64,000 nt of DNA. Origin: Roseobacter litoralis Och 149. GTDB lineage: Bacteria; Pseudomonadota; Alphaproteobacteria; Rhodobacterales; Rhodobacteraceae. Below the pieces are notes generated by a model. The model was not told the DNA's origin. It worked only from the letters and a program-made list of their open reading frames with translations, and searched no databases. Position 1 is the stretch's first letter; every line of letters starts with the position of its first letter. The position numbers and the translations under genes are program-made. Positions 52,518-61,839 of this stretch are shown in pieces. The DNA is taken from positions 3,782,001 through 3,846,000 of the forward strand of contig NC_015730.1 of the NCBI RefSeq assembly GCF_000154785.2, read 5' to 3'.

Positions 52518-55454
52518 ATGCCGACGCCAACAGAGTGGTTAAACGAATTTCAAGTCAACACGGGTCCCGCCGGGAGCGGCTCTCAAGCAAGCCCGAAAAT
52601 TATGGGCTTGGCCAGTGGCGGTTTCGTCGTCGCGTGGACAGAAAGCGCCGATGGCCTGATTGGCACGGACCCCGGAACAGATATCGTTGCGAAGATTTTT
52701 GATGTCGAAGGCCACATCGTGCGCGAGGCGTTTCAGCTGAACCAGTTTTCGACGTCAGACGATGAGACCGATTTTGATCTGGCGGCGACCCATGATGGCT
52801 TTGTCATGACCTACCTCGTCAATGACCTCTCGTCCCCCGATCGCTCATCCGTTGTCTTTGAGCGGTTCGACGTTAACGGCGACCCCCACCCCGATGCGGG
52901 CAGCGCACTCACCATCGCATCCGAGAGTGCTGCAGGGAGTGCCCTGCGCAACCCGCAGATCATTGCCAATCTGATCGATTCCGAGGACAGCGTCTTTGTA
53001 ACCTACGAAGACGCCATCGGCGCGGACACAGACGTTAACGCGCGCATCATTGATGAGAACGGCGTCCTTGGATCGCAATTCGCCGCAGCCGAAAACGGCG
53101 CGGGTGTCACGCAGCTAGGCGATTCTGCGGTGCTGGGAAAGGGTAATTTTGTTACTGTTTACGAAGAGAGCGACGCCGGAAACACTGGCCTTGCGCTTTC
53201 GATCACCAATCCCTTGGGGGACAATGTCCTTCTTGGCGGTGCCATTGCCGCTAATGCGACGAATCCGTCCGTCGCAAGCCTCGGCGGCAACCGTTTTGTT
53301 GTCACCTACGAGCTTAACGGCGATGTGTTTGCAAATATTTTTTCGAACGCTGGCGTGCTTGAACGCACGGTTACCGTCGCTTCCGGGTCAGCAGAGCAGA
53401 ACCAACCTGTCATTGCGGCACTGAAAAACGGCGGCTTTGTCGTGGCTTGGAACGACGACACAACCGGCAATGTGATCGCCCGCAATTTTTGGGCTAATGG
53501 TGGCACTGAGGGGTCTGCCTTTACCATTGAGGACACCAATACCAGCCACCTCGATATCAGTTTGACCGCCGACGGCCGCCTCTTGTTTGCCTGGCTCGGA
53601 TCAGATTCCGAAGTCTTCGCATCAATCTGGGATCCGCGCCCCAACGTGATTGAGACAAGTGCCCCCGACGTCATCAGGGCCAATTTCCTTCAAACCGATC
53701 TGTTCACGTCCCGTCCCACAGATGACACAAACATACGTGCGGGGGAAAAAGGCGATACGGTTTTAGGCCAGTCCGCCAGAGATGTAATTATTTCATCGGG
53801 CAGCGGTTCATTCTTCGGTGGCGGCGGTAATGACACGTTGTATGCCAGTGCGAATACCTTCGTCGGCGACTTTGAACTCCTCGATGGGGGAAGCGGCAGG
53901 GACAGGTTATATACGACCAGTTTTCGCGGGGATTACACGGTAAACCTCATTACCGGTGAAACAGATTACGCGGGCGCACCGGCGGTGCCGGTTGAATCGT
54001 TTATCAATTTCGAAGACATTTTCACGGGCGTAGGCAGTGACACGATTACCGGCACTGACGGTGATAATCTCATTGTTAGCGGGGCGGGTAGCGATGTAAT
54101 TTACGCGGGCGCGGGTAATGACACGATCTTGGCCGAGTGGGGCAATGATACCGTTTTCGCCGGTGCCGGCGCAGATCACGTTAATGGCGGATCAGGGAAC
54201 GACACGATCATAACGTCCGGCAATGACTTCGCTGCCGGAGAATCCGGCGACGACACGGTCATTATCAGCAGTGGACTTCCCTCTTATATCAGAGGGGGCG
54301 AAGGTGTTGATACGATAGACGCCTCCGCAAGCGACTTTGACTTCACCATTGACCTTTACGATGGGTATTTGGAGAGCAACTTATTCATCTTCGACGGCTT
54401 CGAAAACCTGTTCACCGGGTCAGGTGATGACGTTTTGTCTGGTACGGACGTTGATAACCGCATCGGCGGCGGTGCGGGGGACGATCAGATTTTCGGACGT
54501 GGGGGGGATGACTCCCTCTTCGGCGAGGATGGCGACGACATCCTCTTTGGCGAGGACGGCAACGACACCCTTGAGGGCGGCAACGGCAACGACCGTCTTT
54601 TCGGCGGGAAGGGTAACGATGAAATCTCCGGCGGTGAAGGGAATGACGTGATTGTCGGCAAGGCAGGCAATGACAACCTCGTCGGAGACGGCGGAAATGA
54701 CATAATTCTGGGCAACTTCGGAAATGACTTCCTGACCGGTGGCGCGGGGGATGATGCCTTGTATGCGGGGGCTGGCAACGACAACCTCGATGGCAGTGAG
54801 GGCAACGACCAGCTTTATGGTGGCGATGGCGACGATTTTGTCTTTGGCGGCACCGGTGATGATTTGCTTGTCGGATCAGAGGGCGCAGATACGCTCGTTG
54901 GCAGTGACGGAAACGATACATTGCGCGGTGGTAACGGGGATGATTTCGTCACCGGGCTGAATGACGACGATGTTCTTTTCGGCGGCGACGGCGACGATCT
55001 CATTTTGGGCGGCGATGGCAATGATAGGCTGTGGGGCGGCACGGGCGATGATGTGTTAACTGGCGGCGCGCGCCGCGATATCCTGCACGGTGGCGCAGGA
55101 AACGATACATTTGTGTTCGATGACACATCCGATTCCCAACAGTTGTCCGTGGATGTCATCAAAGACTTCGAAGGGGCTGGCAGCGCTGTCGGTGACGTGA
55201 TTGATCTGTCCGGCATTGACGCGGACATCACCGTGGCAGGCAACGGAGATCAAAGCTTTACCTTCCTCGGGGTTGCGACGCGTGAAGATGGCTTTGCGTT
55301 TGGCGCAGGTGCGCTCTGGGTCTCGTTTTTCGGTGGTCAGACGCGCGTCTTTGCATTGGATGATGATGACAAAACAATCGACTTTGTTGTGTGGATTGAA
55401 GATGGTCCATCGGTCTCATTCAATGACTACAACGCCAGCGACTTTATCCTCTGA
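52518..55454 (+). CDS. RTX calcium-binding secreted protein
   Basis: 978-aa acidic protein without a classical signal peptide, as for type I secretion substrates. The N-terminal half (about 20-370) has Roseobacter-type propeller-like repeats ending in FVVAWT or FVVTYE. From about residue 430 to 860 there are stacked glycine-rich nonapeptides (GGAGDDQIF, GGNGNDRLF and many others of GGxGxDxUx type) that fold with Ca2+, broken by an EDIFTG-type linker. A final 100-residue C-terminal domain likely holds the secretion signal. No catalytic domain is visible and no HlyB/HlyD/TolC genes are nearby. Function (adhesion, S-layer-like or matrix protein) unknown. Confidence 0.9.
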   Translation: MPTPTEWLNEFQVNTGPAGSGSQASPKIMGLASGGFVVAWTESADGLIGTDPGTDIVAKIFDVEGHIVREAFQLNQFSTSDDETDFDLAATHDGFVMTYLVNDLSSPDRSSVVFERFDVNGDPHPDAGSALTIASESAAGSALRNPQIIANLIDSEDSVFVTYEDAIGADTDVNARIIDENGVLGSQFAAAENGAGVTQLGDSAVLGKGNFVTVYEESDAGNTGLALSITNPLGDNVLLGGAIAANATNPSVASLGGNRFVVTYELNGDVFANIFSNAGVLERTVTVASGSAEQNQPVIAALKNGGFVVAWNDDTTGNVIARNFWANGGTEGSAFTIEDTNTSHLDISLTADGRLLFAWLGSDSEVFASIWDPRPNVIETSAPDVIRANFLQTDLFTSRPTDDTNIRAGEKGDTVLGQSARDVIISSGSGSFFGGGGNDTLYASANTFVGDFELLDGGSGRDRLYTTSFRGDYTVNLITGETDYAGAPAVPVESFINFEDIFTGVGSDTITGTDGDNLIVSGAGSDVIYAGAGNDTILAEWGNDTVFAGAGADHVNGGSGNDTIITSGNDFAAGESGDDTVIISSGLPSYIRGGEGVDTIDASASDFDFTIDLYDGYLESNLFIFDGFENLFTGSGDDVLSGTDVDNRIGGGAGDDQIFGRGGDDSLFGEDGDDILFGEDGNDTLEGGNGNDRLFGGKGNDEISGGEGNDVIVGKAGNDNLVGDGGNDIILGNFGNDFLTGGAGDDALYAGAGNDNLDGSEGNDQLYGGDGDDFVFGGTGDDLLVGSEGADTLVGSDGNDTLRGGNGDDFVTGLNDDDVLFGGDGDDLILGGDGNDRLWGGTGDDVLTGGARRDILHGGAGNDTFVFDDTSDSQQLSVDVIKDFEGAGSAVGDVIDLSGIDADITVAGNGDQSFTFLGVATREDGFAFGAGALWVSFFGGQTRVFALDDDDKTIDFVVWIEDGPSVSFNDYNASDFIL
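54040..55110 (+). repeat. RTX-encoding tandem repeats
   Basis: Imperfect 27-base units (nine codons, GG-x-G-x-D-x-U-x) repeated through much of the 3' half of the RTX gene, with in-frame interruptions. They are coding repeats and explain the self-similarity of this stretch. Confidence 0.9.
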
Positions 55455-55461
55455 ACCGTCT

Positions 55462-56379
55462 TTAGCGGATACTACTGCACCCTTGCGTGTTCAGATATAC
55501 GGCCCTGAGGGATGTCGTTGCACAAATGAAAAGACGGTTTCTTTTGATCCCGCCGAATTCCACATTGGCCACGACTTCACCCGTCAAGATTTTACCGATC
55601 AAATCACCATCCGGCGCATAGCAATGCACACCGTCCCCGGCGGACGTCCAGATGTTACCATCCAGATCAACGCGAAACCCGTCAAACAGCCCGTTGGTCG
55701 ATTCCGCAAAAACAGCGCCACCCGACAGGCTGCCATCACCCGCAACGTCAAAAACCCGAATGTGTTTGGGTCCGTTTTCCACATGTGTGGCCCCTGTATC
55801 CGCAATATAGAGCAGGCTTTCGTCAGGCGAAAACGCAAGGCCGTTCGGCTTTACGAAGTCTGTCGCCACCGCCGCAACTTCACCGGATTGAGGGTCGATG
55901 CGATACATATGCGATGCCCCGATCTCGCCGTCAGCGCGATCCCCTTCGTATTCACTGTCGATCCCATAGGTGGGGTCGGTGAACCAGATGCTGCCGTCTG
56001 ACTTTACGACCACATCGTTGGGCGAATTGAGCCTCTTGCCCTGATATTCTGACGCCAATGTGGTTACCGAGCCATTGACTTCCACGCGGCTGACCCGGCG
56101 GCCCTGATGCTCGCAAGAGACCAACCGCCCTTGCGGATCCATCGTGTGGCCATTGTGAAAACCGCACCCCTTGGCAAATTCGGACACATCGCCCGTGACC
56201 TCATCAAACCGCATGATCCGGTCATTCGGGATGTCCGACCACAACAGGTATTTCGCGGCTGGAAAATACACCGGCCCCTCGGCCCAGCGGGTCCCGGTAT
56301 AGAGGGTTTCCATATGCACATTAGGCATCACATAGCGTTTGAAACGCGGGTCGATCACCTCGAATTCTGGCATCAGCAT
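55462..56379 (-). CDS. SMP-30/gluconolactonase family protein
   Basis: 305-aa cytoplasmic six-bladed propeller lactonase. N-terminal TGTRWAEGPVYFPAAKYLLW has the Glu metal ligand, NSPNDVVVKSDGSIWFTDP the Asn/Asp ligands, and DGFRVDLDGNIWTS the second Asp. It probably hydrolyses a sugar lactone made from the sugar imported by the ABC system encoded just upstream. Last gene of that operon, 13 bases after the permease; it ends 7 bases from the convergent RTX gene with no obvious terminator between. Confidence 0.88.
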   Translation of the reverse strand: MLMPEFEVIDPRFKRYVMPNVHMETLYTGTRWAEGPVYFPAAKYLLWSDIPNDRIMRFDEVTGDVSEFAKGCGFHNGHTMDPQGRLVSCEHQGRRVSRVEVNGSVTTLASEYQGKRLNSPNDVVVKSDGSIWFTDPTYGIDSEYEGDRADGEIGASHMYRIDPQSGEVAAVATDFVKPNGLAFSPDESLLYIADTGATHVENGPKHIRVFDVAGDGSLSGGAVFAESTNGLFDGFRVDLDGNIWTSAGDGVHCYAPDGDLIGKILTGEVVANVEFGGIKRNRLFICATTSLRAVYLNTQGCSSIR

Positions 56380-56392
56380 GACGTTTTCCCTT

Positions 56393-57373
56393 TTATTGTC
56401 TGTCCTGCACGCCTCGGTCGTAAAACAGCAGCATCAGGATAATGACCGCGCCGTAGATCACCTGCCGCCCCGCTTCGGGCATCTGCATGATCGACAGAAC
56501 GGAATTGAGCAGTACGATCAGGATGACACCAACAAGCGTGCCCAGATAGCGCCCCTTGCCCCCCAGAATATGGGTCCCACCAATCACGACCGCCGCGATG
56601 GCGGGCAGCAAGAACGCATCGCCCATGCCCTGATAAGCCTTCGTGGAATATCCCGCGAGCAAGGTTCCTGCGAGGCCCGACATCATACCACACAGACCAA
56701 ACGCGATCACGATCACACCGCGCGTCGGTGCGCCCGCCAGATAGGCCGCGGATTCGCGGTTACCAATGGCAAAGATGTAGCGCCCGGTTGCTGTCTTGCG
56801 TAGGATAAAGACGACGGCGACGGACACCGCCGCCCAGACAAACAACGCAACTGGTATGCCAAGGAATTTGCCCACGGCAAGATATTGCATCAGCGGTGTC
56901 GCCGCCGTCTGGGGGGCAAAACCACCGGTATAAGCGACCATCAGCCCCCGCATCACCGCATTGACGCCAAGGGTGAAAATCATCGAAGGGATGCGCAGGT
57001 AAGCAACCCCGAGGCCATTGACCAACCCAACGGCCAGCCCAACGCTTAACCCCACAGGCAAGGCGGCAGGTCCCCCCACGGCCGTGGCCATCATAGCGGC
57101 CGCGGCCACCGTCCACGGGACGGAGAGGTCAATGTGACCCAACAGAATGACCAGCATCATGCCAGCCGCAACGATTCCCAGAAAGGAACCCACCTGCAAC
57201 TGTTGCAGCAGATAGGTCGGCGACAGCAACGTCGCGGTGCCTTGCGTCGCAAGCGTGTAGCTTGTCCCGATGGCGAGGATCACAACGATAAAGCCCGAGG
57301 CGATCACAATCGGTTTGTTTTCAGGCGAGAGCCAGCGGCTTTTTTCTTGGGGGTTGTTGTCTGTGATTGCCAT
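56393..57373 (-). CDS. Sugar ABC transporter permease (RbsC-like), second
   Basis: 326-aa inner-membrane permease of the ribose/xylose branch with about ten helices; family stretches GHIDLSVPWTVAAAAMM, IPSMIFTLGVNAVMRG and VVIGGTHILGGKGRYLGTL. It pairs with the permease at 57380 to form a heterodimeric channel. Six bases separate the two genes. Confidence 0.9.
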   Translation of the reverse strand: MAITDNNPQEKSRWLSPENKPIVIASGFIVVILAIGTSYTLATQGTATLLSPTYLLQQLQVGSFLGIVAAGMMLVILLGHIDLSVPWTVAAAAMMATAVGGPAALPVGLSVGLAVGLVNGLGVAYLRIPSMIFTLGVNAVMRGLMVAYTGGFAPQTAATPLMQYLAVGKFLGIPVALFVWAAVSVAVVFILRKTATGRYIFAIGNRESAAYLAGAPTRGVIVIAFGLCGMMSGLAGTLLAGYSTKAYQGMGDAFLLPAIAAVVIGGTHILGGKGRYLGTLVGVILIVLLNSVLSIMQMPEAGRQVIYGAVIILMLLFYDRGVQDRQ

Positions 57374-57379
57374 TGGGAC

Positions 57380-58435
57380 CTACCGGAAAAGCTCGAGTTT
57401 GTTTTTGATGCGTATGACCCCAAGCGCGCCAATACTGACCGCACCCAGCAATACCACGCCCTCGAACAAAGGCTGCAACAGAGGGTCTATTTCAAAGATG
57501 CGAAAGTTAAATGAGATGGTACGCAATACAAGCGCCCCAAAGATGGAGCCGATGGCCGTACCAACACCACCCAGCAGCGATGTCCCCCCGATCACCACGG
57601 CTGCGATGGAGTTCAGCGTATAGGCCCCCGCCTGCGGGATATCTGCATTCCCGGAAGAGGTTTGCAGCGTGAGGTAAATCCCCCCAATCCCCGCAAAGAA
57701 ACCGCCCAGTGTGAAAGCCGCGATTTTCGCGCGATCTATATTGAGGCCTGACATATACGCAGCACTTTCGCCCGACCCGATGGCATAGACCGTCCGCCCC
57801 GTGACAGAGCGCGCAAAGGGCAGCCAAACGAAAACCGCCACCGCAACCATGAGGATCGCAGGCACCGGAATCCATGATATCGGCACGAACCACGCCGCCT
57901 TGCCATCGTCGAACAATCCGTAAGTTGCCGCGATTTCAAACAGGTCATTCGTCATCGCCCAAGCCAGATCGCCATCCACATCTCCGCCAGGAGAGGGACG
58001 CAGAAACAGCGCAAGACCCATGAAAATAGCGCCGGTCGCCAGTGTCGCGATGATCGGCTGAATGCGGCCATAGACCACAACGCACCCATTCACAAAACCG
58101 CACAGCGCCCCCGTAGCGAGGCAGATGACAAATCCAAATGCGATTTGGAGCGGACTGCCAGACAACAGATGACTGGCAAGCGTGTTCACCAGCGTCATGA
58201 CCGCGCCCACGGATAAATCCAGCCCCCCCAGCAGCACCGGCACGGTCTGGGCCATCGCAACCATCACAAGGGCAAAGACTTCGTTCGAGTTTTGGATATA
58301 GACCGCCGTTGAAAACCCGCGCGGATGGTTGGCGTTGTAAAAGATGTAAAACAGAAGGAAAATCGCGATCACCGTGAGCAAAGGCGCACGCTGTCGCAGG
58401 ATGATGGCCAGATCGGACGTGCGGGTTGGCGTCAT
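57380..58435 (-). CDS. Sugar ABC transporter permease (RbsC-like), first
   Basis: 351-aa permease of the same family (LLGGLDLSVGAVMTLVNTLA, GRIQPIIATLATGAIFMG, AAVVIGGTSLLGGVGTAIGS). It overlaps the ATPase gene by four bases (ATGA), so is made in step with it. Confidence 0.9.
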   Translation of the reverse strand: MTPTRTSDLAIILRQRAPLLTVIAIFLLFYIFYNANHPRGFSTAVYIQNSNEVFALVMVAMAQTVPVLLGGLDLSVGAVMTLVNTLASHLLSGSPLQIAFGFVICLATGALCGFVNGCVVVYGRIQPIIATLATGAIFMGLALFLRPSPGGDVDGDLAWAMTNDLFEIAATYGLFDDGKAAWFVPISWIPVPAILMVAVAVFVWLPFARSVTGRTVYAIGSGESAAYMSGLNIDRAKIAAFTLGGFFAGIGGIYLTLQTSSGNADIPQAGAYTLNSIAAVVIGGTSLLGGVGTAIGSIFGALVLRTISFNFRIFEIDPLLQPLFEGVVLLGAVSIGALGVIRIKNKLELFR

Positions 58436-60000
58436 TGGGCGGCTTCCTTGATGTTCAGGGCGCTGGAAATGATGTTGTGTTCGGTGATGTCATCGCCCGC
58501 CAGTTCGCGCACAATCTGCCCGTCGTACATGACGTCGACGCGATCACAGCAGCCAATCAACTCTTCGTAGTCGGTCGAATATAGGATGATCGCGGCCCCC
58601 TCGGCGGCCAGTTCGCGCAGCAGCAGATAGATTTCCTGTTTGGTGCCGACGTCGATCCCGCGGGTCGGATCATTCAGCAGGATGATGCGCGGTTCGGTCA
58701 TAAGCCACTTTGCGATCACGACCTTTTGCTGGTTGCCCCCGGAAAGCGTGGACACCGGATCCCCCTCAGCACCGATCTTGATCTGCATCCGCTCAACCGC
58801 CTTGCCGACCGCCGTATCAAGCGCTTTTTGGTTCAGCCGCCCGCCCTGAGACACGCGATCAAGCGATGCAATGGCAAGGTTGTCCGAGATCGACATCGGC
58901 AACATCAGCCCCTCAGTTTTGCGATCCTCTGGCACAAGCGCGATTTTGATGCCCGCTTTTTTCGCATCTCTGGGCGAGCGGATATGCACGGGCTTGCCGT
59001 CAATTTCGACACTGCCGGTGGTGTTTTTCAGAACCCCAAACAGGCCGAGCAGCAGCTCTTTCTGGCCCTGACCATCAAGGCCCCCCAGACCCACAATCTC
59101 GCCCTTGCGCACCGACAGGCTGATGCCGCGCAATGTGTTTTCCCAGCCGTAGTCCCGGATTTGCAGAACAGGCGGCGCGGCGTCTGCCTGCACTGGTTCC
59201 TTTATGGGCTTCGGCGGGAAATGCGCGGAGATTTCGCGACCAATCATCATTTGCACGATTTCATCAGCGGATCGCGTGCCCTGTTTGAACGTCTCGACGT
59301 TTTTGCCATTACGGAAGACGGAACACATGTCAGCCACCGCTTCGATTTCGTGCATTCGATGCGAGATACTGAGAATTGAAATCCCGTCATCGCGCAGCTT
59401 GCGCAGGATATCAAAGACGCGGTCCACGTCCGATGCGGTCAAGGCTGAGGTCGCCTCATCAAGGATCAGAACCGTCGGGTCCTTTGCCAGCGCCTTGGCA
59501 ATCTCGACCATTTGGCGGCGCGACAACGCAAGGTCGCGCACTTTGCTCAAAGGGTTCACATCTTCGCAGCCGATCCTTGCCAAAAGCTCTTCGGCTCGGC
59601 GGCGTTGTGCCCTTTTGTCGATGAGGCCAAAGCGGCGCGGCGGATCAGCGATGGAGATATTATCCGAAACGCTCAGGTCCGGCAGCAACGACAGTTCCTG
59701 AAAAATGCACACAATGCCCGCGGCATTTGCCGCCGATGGGCCGGGAAAGGAGACAGGTTTGCCCGCGAGATTGATCACCCCCTCATTGGGCGTGACAACG
59801 CCGGACATGATCTTGATCAGCGTGGATTTACCGGCACCGTTTTCCCCCAGCACGGCATGGATCGAGCCGAGGTCGCAGGAAAAATTCACGTTTTCCAACG
59901 CCGTAACACCGCCGTATCGTTTTGTGATCCCCGTCAAGGACATATGCGATCTGGAATGCCCCGCCTGCATGCCCAAATCCGCTTGGCCGTGTGATGTCAT
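58432..60000 (-). CDS. Sugar ABC transporter ATP-binding protein, two-domain (RbsA/MglA-like)
   Basis: 522 aa from ATG 60000, which has GAGGG five bases upstream; a further ATG at 60021 would add seven residues but has a poorer ribosome site. Two fused ABC domains: first with Walker A GENGAGKST, signature region LALSRRQMVEIAKALA and Walker B VLILDEATSALT; second with a degenerate Walker A (GLGGLDGQGQKELLLGLFG) and LSGGNQQKVVIAKWL. This asymmetry is normal for the CUT2 class. It energises uptake of a monosaccharide or polyol. Confidence 0.9.
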   Translation of the reverse strand: MTSHGQADLGMQAGHSRSHMSLTGITKRYGGVTALENVNFSCDLGSIHAVLGENGAGKSTLIKIMSGVVTPNEGVINLAGKPVSFPGPSAANAAGIVCIFQELSLLPDLSVSDNISIADPPRRFGLIDKRAQRRRAEELLARIGCEDVNPLSKVRDLALSRRQMVEIAKALAKDPTVLILDEATSALTASDVDRVFDILRKLRDDGISILSISHRMHEIEAVADMCSVFRNGKNVETFKQGTRSADEIVQMMIGREISAHFPPKPIKEPVQADAAPPVLQIRDYGWENTLRGISLSVRKGEIVGLGGLDGQGQKELLLGLFGVLKNTTGSVEIDGKPVHIRSPRDAKKAGIKIALVPEDRKTEGLMLPMSISDNLAIASLDRVSQGGRLNQKALDTAVGKAVERMQIKIGAEGDPVSTLSGGNQQKVVIAKWLMTEPRIILLNDPTRGIDVGTKQEIYLLLRELAAEGAAIILYSTDYEELIGCCDRVDVMYDGQIVRELAGDDITEHNIISSALNIKEAAQ

Positions 60001-60032
60001 GCGTGCCCTCAACCCTGTCATCGTCTTTCAGC

Positions 60033-60063
60033 GCTGCATCGCGACGTCACATCGCGATGCAGC
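60033..60063 (-). promoter_or_regulatory. Perfect 12-bp intercistronic hairpin in the sugar ABC operon
   Basis: GCTGCATCGCGA (60033-60044), a 7-base loop and TCGCGATGCAGC (60052-60063) lie between the binding-protein stop and the ATPase start. No U-run follows on the minus strand. Position and strength fit a hairpin that protects the upstream binding-protein message, keeping it more abundant than the membrane components. Confidence 0.75.
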
Positions 60064-60084
60064 AGATCACCTTTGTAAGGTAAA

Positions 60085-61221
60085 TCAGTCGTTGTCAGCA
60101 GTCTTTGCCATGATTTCCCGTGCGGTGATGTTCACGCCACAGGGTGGGAATTCGTTTACGGTAAAGAAGTTGTCAGTCAGATCGGGCCAGTAGTTCTTGC
60201 CCGCTTCCAATTCGTCATAATCAGCGAAAGGAATAGGCACCGAAACCAGCTGCGGCATCACCTTGCCATCCAGCGCCGCAAGCGCAGCCTTCATGGCGAT
60301 TGACACCATGCCGGGCGACTGGCCGATGGATTTGCCCTTCAGGCCCTGCGGGCCGTATTCCGCCAGCAGTTTTCTAAAGCCGTTTTCGCTTTCACCGGCA
60401 ATCGGCACCAACGGGTGACCCGCATCCAGCATCGCCCGCACGGCCCCTGTCGTGCCGCCCTGAACGACAACCGCATCAAATTCCTTGTGCACTGCGATCG
60501 CATCTGCGGTCACCTTCTGAGCGGTGCCGTCATCCCAATTGCCGACAACTTCGACGATGTCCCAGTCCCCTGATGGTTCCATCAGCTCACGGAAACCAAT
60601 GTGGCGGTCGCGGTCAACCGAATTGCCCTGCAGGCCGCGCACCTCAAGAATCTTGCCGGATTTCTGATCGCCCAACTGCTCCATGAGCCAGCGCGCGTAC
60701 ATGCGGCCCATTTCAAGTTGGTCCTGATTGACCTGCATGACCTTGTCGGTGTCGAGAACATTGTCAAAGGGAACCACGACAACATCGTTGCGATCTGCCA
60801 GACGGATCACCCGGTCAAACCCCTCCGGAGAGACGGCGATCGTGACAATGGCATCATAGCCCTGGTTGATGAAATCTTCGATGGCGCCAAGCTGCGCGGC
60901 AACATCCGTTCCGGTGGACACAACCTTGAAGTCTTCCAACTGGGCTGCGATCTCTGGCTGCTCAGCAAAGGCTTTTGCGGTCTGGATCATCTGAATGCGC
61001 CACGTGTTGCCAACAAATCCGTTGACCACGGCAACCTTATGCGGCCCTTCGCGCGGCTCCCATTGCATGAATTTGATGTCATCGCTCCAAGGCGTGAAAC
61101 ACACCGGGTCATGACCCGGACCAGACACGAACTCCGGCCCTGCAAACGCAGCGGTCGATAGCAGCAGACCGCCGACAAGGCTCGCCGCGCCAAACATTTT
61201 TTTGTAGTGACTAAGTGTCAT
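60085..61221 (-). CDS. Sugar ABC transporter substrate-binding protein (CUT2)
   Basis: 378-aa periplasmic binding protein with signal peptide near residue 27 (AFA-GPEF), type I fold (VVNGFVGNTWRIQMIQTAKAF, DAIVTIAVSPEGFDRVI, VQGGTTGAVRAMLDAGH). Longer than RbsB, similar to the xylose/polyol class. Two Cys (VCFTPW, PPCGVNI) could form a disulfide joining the termini. First gene of the operon. The sugar cannot be inferred with confidence; the lactonase downstream suggests an aldose oxidised to its lactone. Confidence 0.88.
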   Translation of the reverse strand: MTLSHYKKMFGAASLVGGLLLSTAAFAGPEFVSGPGHDPVCFTPWSDDIKFMQWEPREGPHKVAVVNGFVGNTWRIQMIQTAKAFAEQPEIAAQLEDFKVVSTGTDVAAQLGAIEDFINQGYDAIVTIAVSPEGFDRVIRLADRNDVVVVPFDNVLDTDKVMQVNQDQLEMGRMYARWLMEQLGDQKSGKILEVRGLQGNSVDRDRHIGFRELMEPSGDWDIVEVVGNWDDGTAQKVTADAIAVHKEFDAVVVQGGTTGAVRAMLDAGHPLVPIAGESENGFRKLLAEYGPQGLKGKSIGQSPGMVSIAMKAALAALDGKVMPQLVSVPIPFADYDELEAGKNYWPDLTDNFFTVNEFPPCGVNITAREIMAKTADND

Positions 61222-61839
61222 TTCAATATCCTCCCAGGATGTAGCTTTGGTTATTTTTATTTGGAAAGTCGCCTTTTTTTGACACGACCAACAGCGGCGC
61301 CTCGTGCTGCGCTGCCGCGCGATCCATCATTCGAAATCGCGATCGTGTTTTACCCCCGTCAGAAGCGCATTGTTGATGCCCAATGCACCGCAGGAAAGTC
61401 TGTTGCTGGGCGGGGATCCACAAGCGAATGCGGCGCTAATACGTTCTTGTCTTTTCGCCATGATTTCGTCGAGCTTCGCTCTCAATCAAAAAGGAATCGT
61501 TGTTATACAGATAGATAGTACACTGATACCAGACGCGATCAATGCCCTTGTCAATGGCAACCCTACGGATCAGCATGGTGCCAAAACAGTATCATCATGA
61601 AATCGGCAGGACAGTTCACAGGTTCACCCGACCGAGACTTAAAGAACGCTCTTTGTGAAGAAACCGTTTAAGGAAACTGGTTTTGGATGCACCCTTGGCG
61701 TTTTGCAGAACACTGGCAACTCCACAAAGTGTCACCCGTTTTCTGTGGATCACCTCACCCTGAATGCTTGGTGAACATCACCGTTTCAGGTAGCAATCTG
61801 GCATCTCACCCGATAGTGACACGCCCAACCCACAGCGTA
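61222..61839. other. Intergenic region between sugar ABC operon and phnM-like gene
   Basis: About 620 bases. A 44-codon minus-strand frame at 61327-61461 (beginning MAKRQERISAAFA, like the start of a DeoR regulator) could be a remnant but is not a supported gene. An imperfect TAGTA-N6-TACCA inverted repeat at 61516-61531 is a weak operator candidate. No regulator gene for the sugar operon is seen. Confidence 0.5.

Noticed and set aside
54040..55110. CRISPR-like array
   Set aside because: The repeats are in-frame RTX nonapeptide codons without spacers and with coding-type variation.
61327..61461. Remnant DeoR-type regulator on the minus strand
   Set aside because: Only the first dozen residues look regulator-like; the frame ends after 44 codons and no downstream remnant of the domain was found.
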